In this document: positions 44,725 through 52,900 of the stretch, piece after piece
Layout: each line of letters starts with the position of its first letter
Position numbering within the stretch: the stretch's first letter is position 1
Origin: Flagellimonas profundi
Lineage (GTDB): Bacteria; Bacteroidota; Bacteroidia; Flavobacteriales; Flavobacteriaceae
NCBI RefSeq assembly: GCF_017313275.1
Contig: NZ_JAFLNM010000002.1
Span: 482,455 to 546,454 of the forward strand
Direction: 5' to 3'
Length of the DNA stretch: 64,000 nucleotides
Translations under genes and position numbers: made by a program
The notes under the pieces: generated by a model
Told to the model about the DNA's origin: nothing
Databases searched by the model: none
The model's input: the letters and a program-made list of their open reading frames with translations, nothing else

Positions 44725-45861
44725 ATGCCTAAAAAGATTAGACTTGGAATTCTTGGAGGAGGAGGCGATTCTCTTATTGGGGTGTTGCACAGAGTGGCCT
44801 CTTTCATTAATGACAATTATGAAATCGTAGGAGCTGTATTCAACCCTAATTTTGAGGACAACATGCAGTTTGCCAAGGAAATAGACATTCCCACAAATAG
44901 AATTTACAAAGATTTTGATACGCTTGTCGAGGAAGAAATGAAGTTGCCCGAAGATGAACGTATCCAAGTTTGCTCAATCCTTACACCAAACTTTCTTCAC
45001 TTTCCAATGGCGAAAAAGTTATTGGAGAACGGTTTCAACGTCATCTGCGAAAAACCGATGACCACAACATATGAGGAGGCCAAAGTGTTGCAGGAAACCT
45101 TGGAAAAAGCGGGAACCGTATTCGCCGTAACCCACACCTATACAGGTTACCCCATGGTTAGGCAAATGCGTGAAATGATAAAAGAAGGTGTTATTGGCAA
45201 AGTTCATAAAGTTGATGCGCAATACTATCAAGGCTGGATGAATCCGATTATCCACGACAAGGAAAAGCGTGGCACCGTTTGGAGATTGGACCCTAAAAAA
45301 GCGGGAATAAGTTCTTGCATGGGAGATATTGGTGTCCATGCATTCAATATGGTCGAGTACACAACTGGGTTGCAGGTACAGTCCCTATTATGCGACTTTA
45401 ATTATCTCTATGATGACAACCAGATGGATATGGACGGCACGGCCCTTATCCGTATGGACAAGAACGTTAAAGGCGTAATTAGGGCCAGTCAAGTGGCAAC
45501 AGGGGAAGAAAACAACCTGTCCATTGCTATTTACGGTCAAAAAGGAGGATTAAAATGGGAACAGGAAAACCCTAATTATTTATACAAATTGAACGATCCC
45601 GAACCATTACAGGTATATAAACCAGGACACGAATACAATTCCAAATTGTCTTTGGACGGTACAAAATTACCGCCAGGACACCCAGAAGGTATATTTGATG
45701 CCATGGCCAACATTTACCTAGGGGTTGCCAAGGCTATCCGCAAAGAGGAATACAACAGCGGGGAATTCCCAACCATGAAAGATGGGGTTAGGGGCCTCAA
45801 TTTTATTGAGAATACCGTAGCTTCCCATAAACAAGGTAATATTTGGGTAGACATGGATTAA
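44725..45861 (+). CDS. Cytoplasmic Gfo/Idh/MocA-family dehydrogenase
   Basis: 378 residues with no signal peptide. The nucleotide-binding loop is LGILGGGGDSLIGVL, the catalytic EKP is in VICEKPMTTTYEEAK, and VHAFNMVEYTTG carries the histidine of the second half. It likely reduces or oxidises a keto-sugar with NAD(H) in the cytoplasm, after import by the MFS permease whose gene ends 6 bp upstream. It is the only Gfo/Idh/MocA protein of the three here that is not exported. Confidence 0.92.
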   Translation: MPKKIRLGILGGGGDSLIGVLHRVASFINDNYEIVGAVFNPNFEDNMQFAKEIDIPTNRIYKDFDTLVEEEMKLPEDERIQVCSILTPNFLHFPMAKKLLENGFNVICEKPMTTTYEEAKVLQETLEKAGTVFAVTHTYTGYPMVRQMREMIKEGVIGKVHKVDAQYYQGWMNPIIHDKEKRGTVWRLDPKKAGISSCMGDIGVHAFNMVEYTTGLQVQSLLCDFNYLYDDNQMDMDGTALIRMDKNVKGVIRASQVATGEENNLSIAIYGQKGGLKWEQENPNYLYKLNDPEPLQVYKPGHEYNSKLSLDGTKLPPGHPEGIFDAMANIYLGVAKAIRKEEYNSGEFPTMKDGVRGLNFIENTVASHKQGNIWVDMD

Positions 45862-45883
45862 TAGGAAACCCAAAAAACAGGAA

Positions 45884-45915
45884 TGATGGCTGCCTACTGG
45901 CGGCCATTATTTTTT
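45884..45915. terminator. Bidirectional terminator between convergent sugar-cluster operons
   Basis: ATGGCTGCC-tact-GGCGGCCAT followed by TATTTTTT on the plus strand, between the Gfo/Idh/MocA stop and the ASCH stop. On the minus strand the run is weaker. Confidence 0.7.
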
Positions 45916-46371
45916 GTAGAGCATCTCAAACTCCTCAAAAACCACGATCATACTTTCCTTGGGAGTTTTGCCAAACTCCGCAAGTTCTCGGGTATAGTAA
46001 TCCCAATGTGTTTTTTTCCAATGATCAAGGCTTTTATCGCCCTCACCTTCTAAACGCGCATGCTCCTCACGAATGCTGAAATAGGGCAGCAGTTTTACCC
46101 TGGTCGTTCGGATGATGCATTTAGCATTTCCATTCCAATCGGTGACCACATGGAAATCTCCAATTTTGGGCAAGGCCTCATTACGTAGTTGCAGCCCTTG
46201 CAAAGAGTGGCTGGTAGCTCTTTTGGTTTCTTTGCATATCAAATCGGCACATAAATCGGCATCTTTTTCATTATCACAAAAATGAATGACCTTGGGCGCA
46301 TCTTCGGAAGCAAACTCTAAATGGGCATCCAAAAAATCGCCCCACAGATTTCGGGCAGAAGCATTTTCCAT
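45907..46371 (-). CDS. ASCH-domain protein
   Basis: 154 residues. The second half has the ASCH hallmarks GDFHVVTDWNGNAKCIIRTT and EGEGDKSLDHWKKTHWDYY. ASCH is a PUA-like fold; some members (YqfB type) hydrolyse N4-acetylcytidine and others bind RNA. It follows GMC 2 by 9 bp and probably shares its transcript, although a link to sugar metabolism is not obvious. The function is open. Confidence 0.85.
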   Translation of the reverse strand: MENASARNLWGDFLDAHLEFASEDAPKVIHFCDNEKDADLCADLICKETKRATSHSLQGLQLRNEALPKIGDFHVVTDWNGNAKCIIRTTRVKLLPYFSIREEHARLEGEGDKSLDHWKKTHWDYYTRELAEFGKTPKESMIVVFEEFEMLYKK

Positions 46372-46380
46372 AAGCAGGTT

Positions 46381-48081
46381 TTAAGAAAATTTATGTTGTT
46401 TGAATTGTTCAGCGGCATGATTTGCTGCCCTTGCGGTAAAGGCCATATAGGTTAGAGATGGATTTACGCAACTGGCAGAGGTCATAAAAGCACCATCGGT
46501 TACATAAACATTGGGAACCGAGTGCAATTGATTGTGCTTGTTCAATACGGAAGTTTTTGGGTCGTGTCCCATGCGTGCACCTCCCATTTCGTGTATGCCA
46601 AGTCCAGGGCCCGTCTCGGTATCGTATGTATGGACATCTGTAAAACCAGCAGCTTTTAGCATGGCAGCAGCTTCCTCTTTTATGGCTTCACGCATTTTAT
46701 ATTCGTTTTCCTTGAACTCGACATCAAAATCCAATTGTGGAAGTCCCCATTGATCTTTTTTGTCCTTGCTCAAGGTAACCCGATTATCATGATGCGGCAA
46801 CATTTCGCCAAAACCGGTCATGCCTATTTCCCATCCACCAGGTTTTAAAATCGCCTCTTTATAGGCGGCCCCATGTCCAAGTTCAGCAACCGTTTCGGAC
46901 CAACTGCCCCTACTTGCCCCGCCTTGAAAGCCAAAACCACGTAAAAAATCCGTTCGCTTTGTTTTCTCATCAAGGTTGACAAATCTCGGAATGTAAAAAC
47001 CGTTCGGTCTTCTTCCTTTATAGTATTTGTCCAAATGCCCATTAACTTTGGCAGAAGCCCCTAATTGATAGTGATGGTCCATGATGTTCCGCCCCAATTG
47101 ATCGTGATTGTTTCCCATACCATTGGGGAACTCCTTCGATTTGGATTGTAATAAGATCCCAACAGAGGCCATTGCCGAAGCACAGAGAAATACAATTTTG
47201 CTTTTATATGCTATTTTTTCATGGGTCTCGGCATCGATTATGTTTACCCCGGCTGCTTTTTTACTATTTTCATCATAAGAGATTTCATAAACGATGGAGT
47301 TTGGCCTTAATGTCATATTTCCGGTTCGTTCCGCAGCGGGAAGGGTAGAGGAGTTACTGCTAAAATAGCCTCCAAAGGGGCATCCTCTCCAACAACGATT
47401 ACGATATTGGCAAGGTCCGCGACCTTCAATATCCGTTGTGTTTTCAGTAATATGGGCTACTCTTCCAATGGTGAGCAAACGCCCATCCTTAAAATTTCCT
47501 AAGGACGCCTGTAAATCTTTTTCAACACAATTCAACTCCATAGGCGGCTGAAACTTACCATCGGGCAGTTGTTTAAGTCCTAAAGCTTGACCGCTAACAC
47601 CAATATAGGATTCCACTTTGTCGTACCACGGAGCTATATCTTTATAGCGAACAGGCCAATCCACTGCAATGCCTTCTTTCTTGTTGGCTTCAAAATCAAG
47701 GTCGCTCCATCGGTAACTTTGACGCCCCCAGGTTAAGGATCGCCCACCAACTTGGTAGCCTCGAATCCAATCAAATCGTTTGGTTTCTTGATACGGATGT
47801 TCCAAATCGTTTACAAAAAAGTGCTTTACATCATCTTTTGGAGCCCATCCCACTCTGAGTTGCTTATGGTATTTTTCTTTGTCATCTCGGGTAAGTTCCC
47901 CTTTAAAAGGATAATCCCAAGGGTCGTCGTTCATGGTTTTGTAGTCTTCAACATGCTTTACCATGGGACCGCGTTCCAATACTAGAACGTTGAGGCCATT
48001 TTCGCATAGTTCCTTGGCTGCCCAACCACCACTTATTCCTGTACCTACAACAATAGCATCATAAACTTTGGTTTCAATCAC
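46381..48081 (-). CDS. GMC-family FAD oxidoreductase 2
   Basis: 566 residues, a close paralogue of the 40.2-kb protein (shared YDAIVVGTGISGGWAAKELC, KRFDW, GGRS, DWPVRYKDIAPWYDKVES, MELNCVE). The FAD site, the cysteine group C224/C230/C234 (CQYRNRCWRGCPFG) and the C-terminal HEMGGARMG and CVNPSLTYMAF are intact. It has no neighbouring subunit-3 gene, so it must share that of copy 1, use another elsewhere in the genome, or act alone. It probably oxidises a related sugar or glycoside. The ASCH gene follows. Confidence 0.92.
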   Translation of the reverse strand: MIETKVYDAIVVGTGISGGWAAKELCENGLNVLVLERGPMVKHVEDYKTMNDDPWDYPFKGELTRDDKEKYHKQLRVGWAPKDDVKHFFVNDLEHPYQETKRFDWIRGYQVGGRSLTWGRQSYRWSDLDFEANKKEGIAVDWPVRYKDIAPWYDKVESYIGVSGQALGLKQLPDGKFQPPMELNCVEKDLQASLGNFKDGRLLTIGRVAHITENTTDIEGRGPCQYRNRCWRGCPFGGYFSSNSSTLPAAERTGNMTLRPNSIVYEISYDENSKKAAGVNIIDAETHEKIAYKSKIVFLCASAMASVGILLQSKSKEFPNGMGNNHDQLGRNIMDHHYQLGASAKVNGHLDKYYKGRRPNGFYIPRFVNLDEKTKRTDFLRGFGFQGGASRGSWSETVAELGHGAAYKEAILKPGGWEIGMTGFGEMLPHHDNRVTLSKDKKDQWGLPQLDFDVEFKENEYKMREAIKEEAAAMLKAAGFTDVHTYDTETGPGLGIHEMGGARMGHDPKTSVLNKHNQLHSVPNVYVTDGAFMTSASCVNPSLTYMAFTARAANHAAEQFKQHKFS

Positions 48082-48176
48082 TTTAATGTTGTTTTAATTG
48101 TTAATGAATCCCTATATTTATCTCTTACCACATGAGACTTAAAAATAGCATAGTTTTTTTCTTAAATATAGAAGAT

Positions 48177-48199
48177 AAATCCCAATTTATTTGGGATTT
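48177..48199. promoter_or_regulatory. Perfect 9-bp palindrome in the divergent promoter region
   Basis: AAATCCCAA-tttat-TTGGGATTT, 25 bp before the ATG of the isomerase gene at 48224 and 95 bp from the start of GMC 2. The symmetry fits a dimeric regulator site controlling one or both operons; an RNA hairpin near the start codon is the alternative. No regulator gene was seen in the cluster. Confidence 0.5.
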
Positions 48200-48223
48200 C
48201 CTAATTCCTAAAAATTAAATTCA

Positions 48224-49276
48224 ATGAAAACAATAAAAGGACCAGCAGTATTCCTAGCACAATTTGTGGACAGTGAGCCTCCGTTCAATTCTTTGGATGG
48301 AATATGTAAATGGGCCGCTGATTTGGGCTATAAGGGTATCCAGATTCCAACAACGGAATCGTTCCTGATAGATTTGGACAAAGCTGCAGAAAGTCAAGAT
48401 TACTGCGACGAACTAAAAGGGAAAATCAATTCGTACGGTTTGGAGATTACCGAACTGTCCACGCACTTACAAGGCCAATTGGTAGCGGTGCATCCGGCTT
48501 ACGATATTATGTTCGATAATTTTGCGCCAGATGCTTTAAAAGGAAAACCGAAAGAACGGACCAAATGGGCAGTGGACCAAGTAAAAAAGGCGGCTACGGC
48601 CAGTCGAAGATTAGGTCTAAAGGCACATGCAACCTTCTCCGGTTCACTTTTGTGGCATACTATGCACCCTTGGCCGCAAAGGCCGGACGGTTTAGTGGAA
48701 ATGGGTTTTGAGGAGCTGGCAAAAAGATGGATGCCCATCCTTGATCATTTTGATGAAGAAGGTGTGGATGTCTGTTACGAGATTCACCCAGGGGAAGACC
48801 TTCACGATGGAGATACTTTTGAACGTTTCTTGGAAGCAACAGGAAACCACAAAAGGGTCAACATTTTGTACGATCCAAGTCACTTTGTATTACAGCAATT
48901 GGATTACATCGAATACATCGATTTTTATCATGAGTTCATCAAATCGTTCCATGTAAAGGATTCTGAATTTAACCCAACAGGAAAAAAAGGTGCCTTTGGA
49001 GGATATAACGATTGGGGAGACAGGGCTGGAAGATACCGTTCCCTTGGAGATGGACAAATCGATTTCAAGACCATTTTCTCAAAATTGACCCAATACGGTT
49101 GCGATGTTTGGGCCGTAATGGAATGGGAATGCTGCATAAAAAGTCCAGAACAAGGGGCAAGGGAAGGGGCCAAATTTATCAAGGACCACATTATAGAGGC
49201 AACCACAAAGACCTTTGATGACTTTGCTGGCGGAGATATAGATGAACAAAAACTTAAAAATATATTGGGACTATGA
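48224..49276 (+). CDS. Sugar phosphate isomerase/epimerase-family protein (cytoplasmic)
   Basis: 350 residues with no signal peptide. TIM-barrel motifs include ICKWAADLGYKGIQIPTTE, VDVCYEIHPGEDLHDGDT, NILYDPSHFVLQQLDY, SFHVKDSEFNPTG and VWAVMEWECCI, with the acidic and histidine metal ligands of the xylose-isomerase-like superfamily. It likely isomerises or cleaves a (keto-)sugar made by the cluster's dehydrogenases. Its stop overlaps the next gene's ATG by 4 bp, coupling it to the DUF1080 gene. Confidence 0.92.
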   Translation: MKTIKGPAVFLAQFVDSEPPFNSLDGICKWAADLGYKGIQIPTTESFLIDLDKAAESQDYCDELKGKINSYGLEITELSTHLQGQLVAVHPAYDIMFDNFAPDALKGKPKERTKWAVDQVKKAATASRRLGLKAHATFSGSLLWHTMHPWPQRPDGLVEMGFEELAKRWMPILDHFDEEGVDVCYEIHPGEDLHDGDTFERFLEATGNHKRVNILYDPSHFVLQQLDYIEYIDFYHEFIKSFHVKDSEFNPTGKKGAFGGYNDWGDRAGRYRSLGDGQIDFKTIFSKLTQYGCDVWAVMEWECCIKSPEQGAREGAKFIKDHIIEATTKTFDDFAGGDIDEQKLKNILGL

Positions 49277-50016
49277 GAAAATCAATATGGTTTGTAGCAC
49301 TTGCTCTTGTTTTTGCCTGTAAGGATAAACCAAAAGAAAGCCAGGAGGAAATGGAAGAGACAGTTGAGGCAACAAAGGAAAAAGAATCCGATTGGGTCAC
49401 GTTATTCGACGGAACAAGCTTTGATGGTTGGCACATGTACAATGGTGGTGAAGTAACCGAGCCATGGAAGTTGGAAGATGGGGCAATGGTGCTTTACCCA
49501 CCGGAGGAAAGACCAGAGGGCGCCAATTATAATTTGGTGACCGACCAAGAGTTTACCGATTTTGTGCTTACCATGGATTGGAAGATTGCCGAAGGTGGCA
49601 ACAGTGGTTTCTTTTGGGGAGTAAAAGAAGATGAGAAATATGGAGAACCCTACCTTACCGGACCAGAAATACAGGTATTGGATGATGAGAGACATCCAGA
49701 TGCACAGAATGGTACCGATCGCTTGGCCGGTGCTTTGTACGATATGGTCTCTCCGTCGGAAAATGTAGTTAAGCCAGCAGGAGAATGGAACTCAGTTGAG
49801 TTAATGATAAATCATAAAACCAATGAAGGCCACGTAATTTTGAATGGTGTAAAGATAGTAGAGTTCCCGGTTCAAGGACCAGAATGGGAAGAGTTGGTCG
49901 CCAATTCAAAATTTGCAGATTGGGAAGATTTTGCCGCTTTTAAAACAGGTAAAATAGGACTACAAGATCATGGGAACATGGTAGCCTTCAGAAATATTAA
50001 AATTAAAGCATTGTAG
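49273..50016 (+). CDS. DUF1080 (3-keto-disaccharide hydrolase family) lipoprotein
   Basis: 247 residues. A short lipoprotein signal ends in LVFAC (C16), followed by an acidic linker and DUF1080 (WVTLFDGTSFDGWHMYN, MDWKIAEGGNSGFFWGV, GPEIQVLDDERHPDA, IGLQDHGNMVAFRNIKI). The family hydrolyses 3-keto-glycosides produced by a partner dehydrogenase. It overlaps the isomerase gene by 4 bp and is followed after 1 bp by another DUF1080 gene. Confidence 0.92.
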   Translation: MRKSIWFVALALVFACKDKPKESQEEMEETVEATKEKESDWVTLFDGTSFDGWHMYNGGEVTEPWKLEDGAMVLYPPEERPEGANYNLVTDQEFTDFVLTMDWKIAEGGNSGFFWGVKEDEKYGEPYLTGPEIQVLDDERHPDAQNGTDRLAGALYDMVSPSENVVKPAGEWNSVELMINHKTNEGHVILNGVKIVEFPVQGPEWEELVANSKFADWEDFAAFKTGKIGLQDHGNMVAFRNIKIKAL

Positions 50017-50017
50017 T

Positions 50018-50773
50018 ATGTCAAGATTAACAAACAGACTATTGGTTTTGTCCCTACTTGTTGCCGGATTTATCACCGCACAAGAGGTAGAACCGACAAC
50101 CCCCGAGGAAACGGAATTTTATAAGCCCGTTCCCCCTAAAGTTACCCCAGGGGAAAATGGAGCCCCTCCCAGTGATGCCATTGTACTTTTTGATGGCACC
50201 TCTTTGGATAAATGGATAAGTTCCCGAGATAGTACTGCGGCAAAATGGATTTTAAATGAAGATGGGAGCATGACCGTAAATGATAGGACCGGCGATATTC
50301 AGACTAAACAAAATTTTGGAAGTGTACAGCTTCACATTGAGTGGAAATCGCCCGCTGAAGTGCAGCGTGATGGTCAAAACCGGGGCAATAGCGGAGTGTT
50401 TTTAAACAACCTTTATGAGGTCCAGGTATTGGACAACAACGACAACGACACCTATGTAAACGGGCAAGTAGGCTCCATTTACAAACAACATGTGCCCTTG
50501 GCAATGGCTTCGGTGCCCACTGGTGAATGGAACACTTACGATATTATCTACCATGCACCCGAGTTCGAAAAGGGCCAAAAAGTGAAATCCGGTACGTTGA
50601 CGGTGATCCACAATGGCGTTTTGATTCAGGATCATGTGGAGATCAAGGGAACCACTCCATATATCGGATGGCCCAAAAACCCACCACATGGTAAGGGACC
50701 GTTAAGACTTCAGGACCACGGCGATAACAGCAGGGTAAGTTATAGGAATATTTGGGTAAGGGAGCTGGATTAG
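50018..50773 (+). CDS. DUF1080 (3-keto-disaccharide hydrolase family) exported protein
   Basis: 251 residues with a signal peptide cut near FITAQ rather than a lipobox, so it is probably soluble in the periplasm or outside. It differs from its neighbour in a proline-rich N-terminal segment and in LNGDGS-like turns; core motifs are IVLFDGTSLDKWISSRD, LHIEWKSPAEV, GNSGVFLNNLYEVQVLD and LRLQDHGDNSRVSYRNIWV. Two adjacent DUF1080 proteins with different anchoring suggest two substrates or two locations. Confidence 0.92.
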   Translation: MSRLTNRLLVLSLLVAGFITAQEVEPTTPEETEFYKPVPPKVTPGENGAPPSDAIVLFDGTSLDKWISSRDSTAAKWILNEDGSMTVNDRTGDIQTKQNFGSVQLHIEWKSPAEVQRDGQNRGNSGVFLNNLYEVQVLDNNDNDTYVNGQVGSIYKQHVPLAMASVPTGEWNTYDIIYHAPEFEKGQKVKSGTLTVIHNGVLIQDHVEIKGTTPYIGWPKNPPHGKGPLRLQDHGDNSRVSYRNIWVRELD

Positions 50774-50786
50774 CTCCCTTAACCCA
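50754..50786 (+). terminator. Hairpin at the end of the DUF1080 operon
   Basis: GGGTAAGGGAGCT pairs with AGCTCCCTTAACCC (one bulge) across the stop codon. The T-run is poor (AATCTTAAAA), so it is a weak terminator or a 3'-end stabilising hairpin. Confidence 0.5.
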
Positions 50787-50832
50787 ATCTTAAAATAGAA
50801 ATCCACTAAAAGGGCCAAAAACCTATTTTGGT

Positions 50833-50840
50833 TACCTTTG
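50833..50840 (+). promoter_or_regulatory. Possible -7 box of the yicC-gmk-nadD operon
   Basis: TACCTTTG is an exact TAnnTTTG match, 20 bp before the ATG at 50861. No good -33 box is present at the usual distance. Confidence 0.4.
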
Positions 50841-50860
50841 ACAAAATTTATCATAGGTAT

Positions 50861-51718
50861 ATGATTCAATCCATGACAGGCTTTGGGAAGCATGTAGTGC
50901 AGCTTCCTTCCAAGAAAATCACCATTGAGTTGAAATCGCTCAACAGTAAAAACCTGGACATCAATGCCAGACTTCCCCAATTTTACCGGGAAAAGGAACT
51001 GGAACTACGTAAAATGATCGCTAGTGCCTTGAACAGGGGCAAGGTGGATTTTAGTCTGTACGTTGAAATTACCGGAGAGGAAACCACCGCTGAGGTGAAC
51101 AAAGGGGTGGTGAGAAACTATATGGACCAATTGGCCGATATAGCCAAAGGCGACGATATAAAATTATTGGAAATGGCCCTGCGGATGCCCGATACCCTCA
51201 AAACCGATAAGGACGACATTGATGAGGAGGAATACAATGCAATAAAACAGGCCATGGACGAGGCACTTTCCAAAATAGTGGAATTCCGAAATGAAGAAGG
51301 AAAGGTGTTGGAGAAGGATTTTGTGGCAAGGCTTAAAAACCTTAACGAATTATTGGAAGCCGTTAAGGCTATGGACCCAGAACGCTTAGCAACGGTCCGG
51401 GAGCGATTGGAGAAAGCAGTGGCCGACCTTAAGGTGGAACTGGATGCCAATAGGTTTGAACAAGAACTGATCTACTATCTGGAGAAATATGACATCACCG
51501 AGGAAAAGGTCCGCTTGGCCAACCACTTAAAATATTTTGAAACTACTTTGAATTCAGATGATTCCAATGGAAAAAAACTTGGGTTTATTTCGCAAGAAAT
51601 CGGAAGGGAGATCAATACCATCGGTTCCAAGGCCAATTACGCCCCAATGCAGCAGTTGGTGGTCCAGATGAAAGATGAACTGGAAAAGATAAAGGAACAA
51701 ATGCTCAATGTGTTATGA
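50861..51718 (+). CDS. YicC-family endoribonuclease
   Basis: 285 residues from the ATG at 50861 (MIQSMTGFGKHVVQLPSKK), the conserved YicC start; an in-frame codon at 50828 would lie in the promoter. The C-terminal part has the family block GKKLGFISQEIGREINTIGSKA. YicC proteins are RNases implicated in RNA turnover. The gene overlaps gmk by 4 bp, the usual yicC-gmk arrangement. Confidence 0.93.
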   Translation: MIQSMTGFGKHVVQLPSKKITIELKSLNSKNLDINARLPQFYREKELELRKMIASALNRGKVDFSLYVEITGEETTAEVNKGVVRNYMDQLADIAKGDDIKLLEMALRMPDTLKTDKDDIDEEEYNAIKQAMDEALSKIVEFRNEEGKVLEKDFVARLKNLNELLEAVKAMDPERLATVRERLEKAVADLKVELDANRFEQELIYYLEKYDITEEKVRLANHLKYFETTLNSDDSNGKKLGFISQEIGREINTIGSKANYAPMQQLVVQMKDELEKIKEQMLNVL

Positions 51719-52311
51719 CAGAAGGCGGTAAACTTATTATTTTCTCGGCACCTTCGGGCAGTGGTAAAACCACAATCGTGAAGCATCTGCTGAATCAGCC
51801 TGAATTGAACCTGGCTTTTTCCATTTCTGCCACATCCCGTCCGCGTAGAGGAAAGGAAAAGAATGGGGTCAACTATTATTTTATGTCCGTTTCCCAATTT
51901 AAAAGACACATTAAAGAAGGTGATTTTTTAGAGTGGGAGGAAGTATACCGAGATAACTTTTACGGGACCCTTAAAAGTGAAGTGGAACGACTCTGGGCAG
52001 AAGGTAAAAACGTAATTTTTGACATTGATGTTTCAGGTGGATTACGAATCAAAAAAAAGTTTCCGGAAAAAACCTTGGCCGTGTTCGTAAAGCCCCCAAG
52101 TGTTGATGAACTTAAAATCAGACTGAAGAAACGGAGCACGGAAAGCGACGATAAAATCAACATGAGGATTGCCAAGGCATCCGTGGAACTTGCCACCGCC
52201 CCCCAGTTTGATAAAATCATCAAAAACTATGACCTTGATGTCGCCCTGGACGAGGCGCATAAATTGGTCGCTGATTTCGTGGGAGCGGAAATACCCCCAA
52301 AAGAAGATTAG
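51715..52311 (+). CDS. gmk: Guanylate kinase
   Basis: 198 residues. The P-loop is SAPSGSGKTT, and SISATSRPRRGKEKNGVNYYF is the GMP-binding block, followed by FLEWEEVYRDNFYGTLKSEV. It phosphorylates GMP to GDP. It overlaps yicC by 4 bp and is followed by nadD after 2 bp. Confidence 0.97.
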   Translation: MTEGGKLIIFSAPSGSGKTTIVKHLLNQPELNLAFSISATSRPRRGKEKNGVNYYFMSVSQFKRHIKEGDFLEWEEVYRDNFYGTLKSEVERLWAEGKNVIFDIDVSGGLRIKKKFPEKTLAVFVKPPSVDELKIRLKKRSTESDDKINMRIAKASVELATAPQFDKIIKNYDLDVALDEAHKLVADFVGAEIPPKED

Positions 52312-52313
52312 GT

Positions 52314-52898
52314 ATGAAAAAGGTAGGGCTCTTTTTTGGAACCTTTAACCCCATACATATCGGCCATTTGGTAATTGCCAACCATTTGGTGGAGTATTCC
52401 GATTTGGATGAGGTTTGGTTCGTTATAACGCCACAAAGTCCATTTAAAGTAAAGCAATCACTTTTAGATAACAACCATCGCTATCAAATGGTGTTCGAGG
52501 CCGTGCAGGACTATCCCAAGCTACAACCCTGTAAAATCGAATTTGATTTGCCCCAACCGAATTACACCTCCGATACACTTGCCCACTTGGATGATAAATA
52601 TGGTGAAGACCATCAATTTTCCCTTATTATGGGAGAAGACAATTTAAAAAGTTTCCATAAATGGAAAAATTATGAGGCCATTTTAGAACTCCATTCCATT
52701 TATGTGTATCCCAGGATTTCTCACGGTGAGATAGAGCATCAATTTAAGGGGCACTCAAAAATCACAAAAGTTGATGCGCCCATCATGGAAATCTCATCGA
52801 CCTTTATTCGTAAGTCGCACAAAGCGGGTAAAAATGTGCGCCCGTTGCTCCCACATGCTGTATGGAAGTACATGGATGAAATGAACTTTTACAGGTAA
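52314..52898 (+). CDS. nadD: Nicotinate-nucleotide adenylyltransferase
   Basis: 194 residues. The nucleotidyltransferase motif is GTFNPIHIGHL, and the C-terminal ISSTFIRKS completes the ATP site. It converts nicotinate mononucleotide to deamido-NAD in NAD synthesis. It is the last gene of the yicC-gmk-nadD operon and is convergent with the GH130 gene, 2 bp apart. Confidence 0.96.
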   Translation: MKKVGLFFGTFNPIHIGHLVIANHLVEYSDLDEVWFVITPQSPFKVKQSLLDNNHRYQMVFEAVQDYPKLQPCKIEFDLPQPNYTSDTLAHLDDKYGEDHQFSLIMGEDNLKSFHKWKNYEAILELHSIYVYPRISHGEIEHQFKGHSKITKVDAPIMEISSTFIRKSHKAGKNVRPLLPHAVWKYMDEMNFYR

Positions 52899-52900
52899 GG

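Noticed and set aside
46381..48081. The two GMC genes as a recent duplication that could recombine
   Set aside because: The proteins are similar, but many positions differ across their full length and they are 6 kb apart with conserved but not identical DNA, so a recent duplication is not supported.
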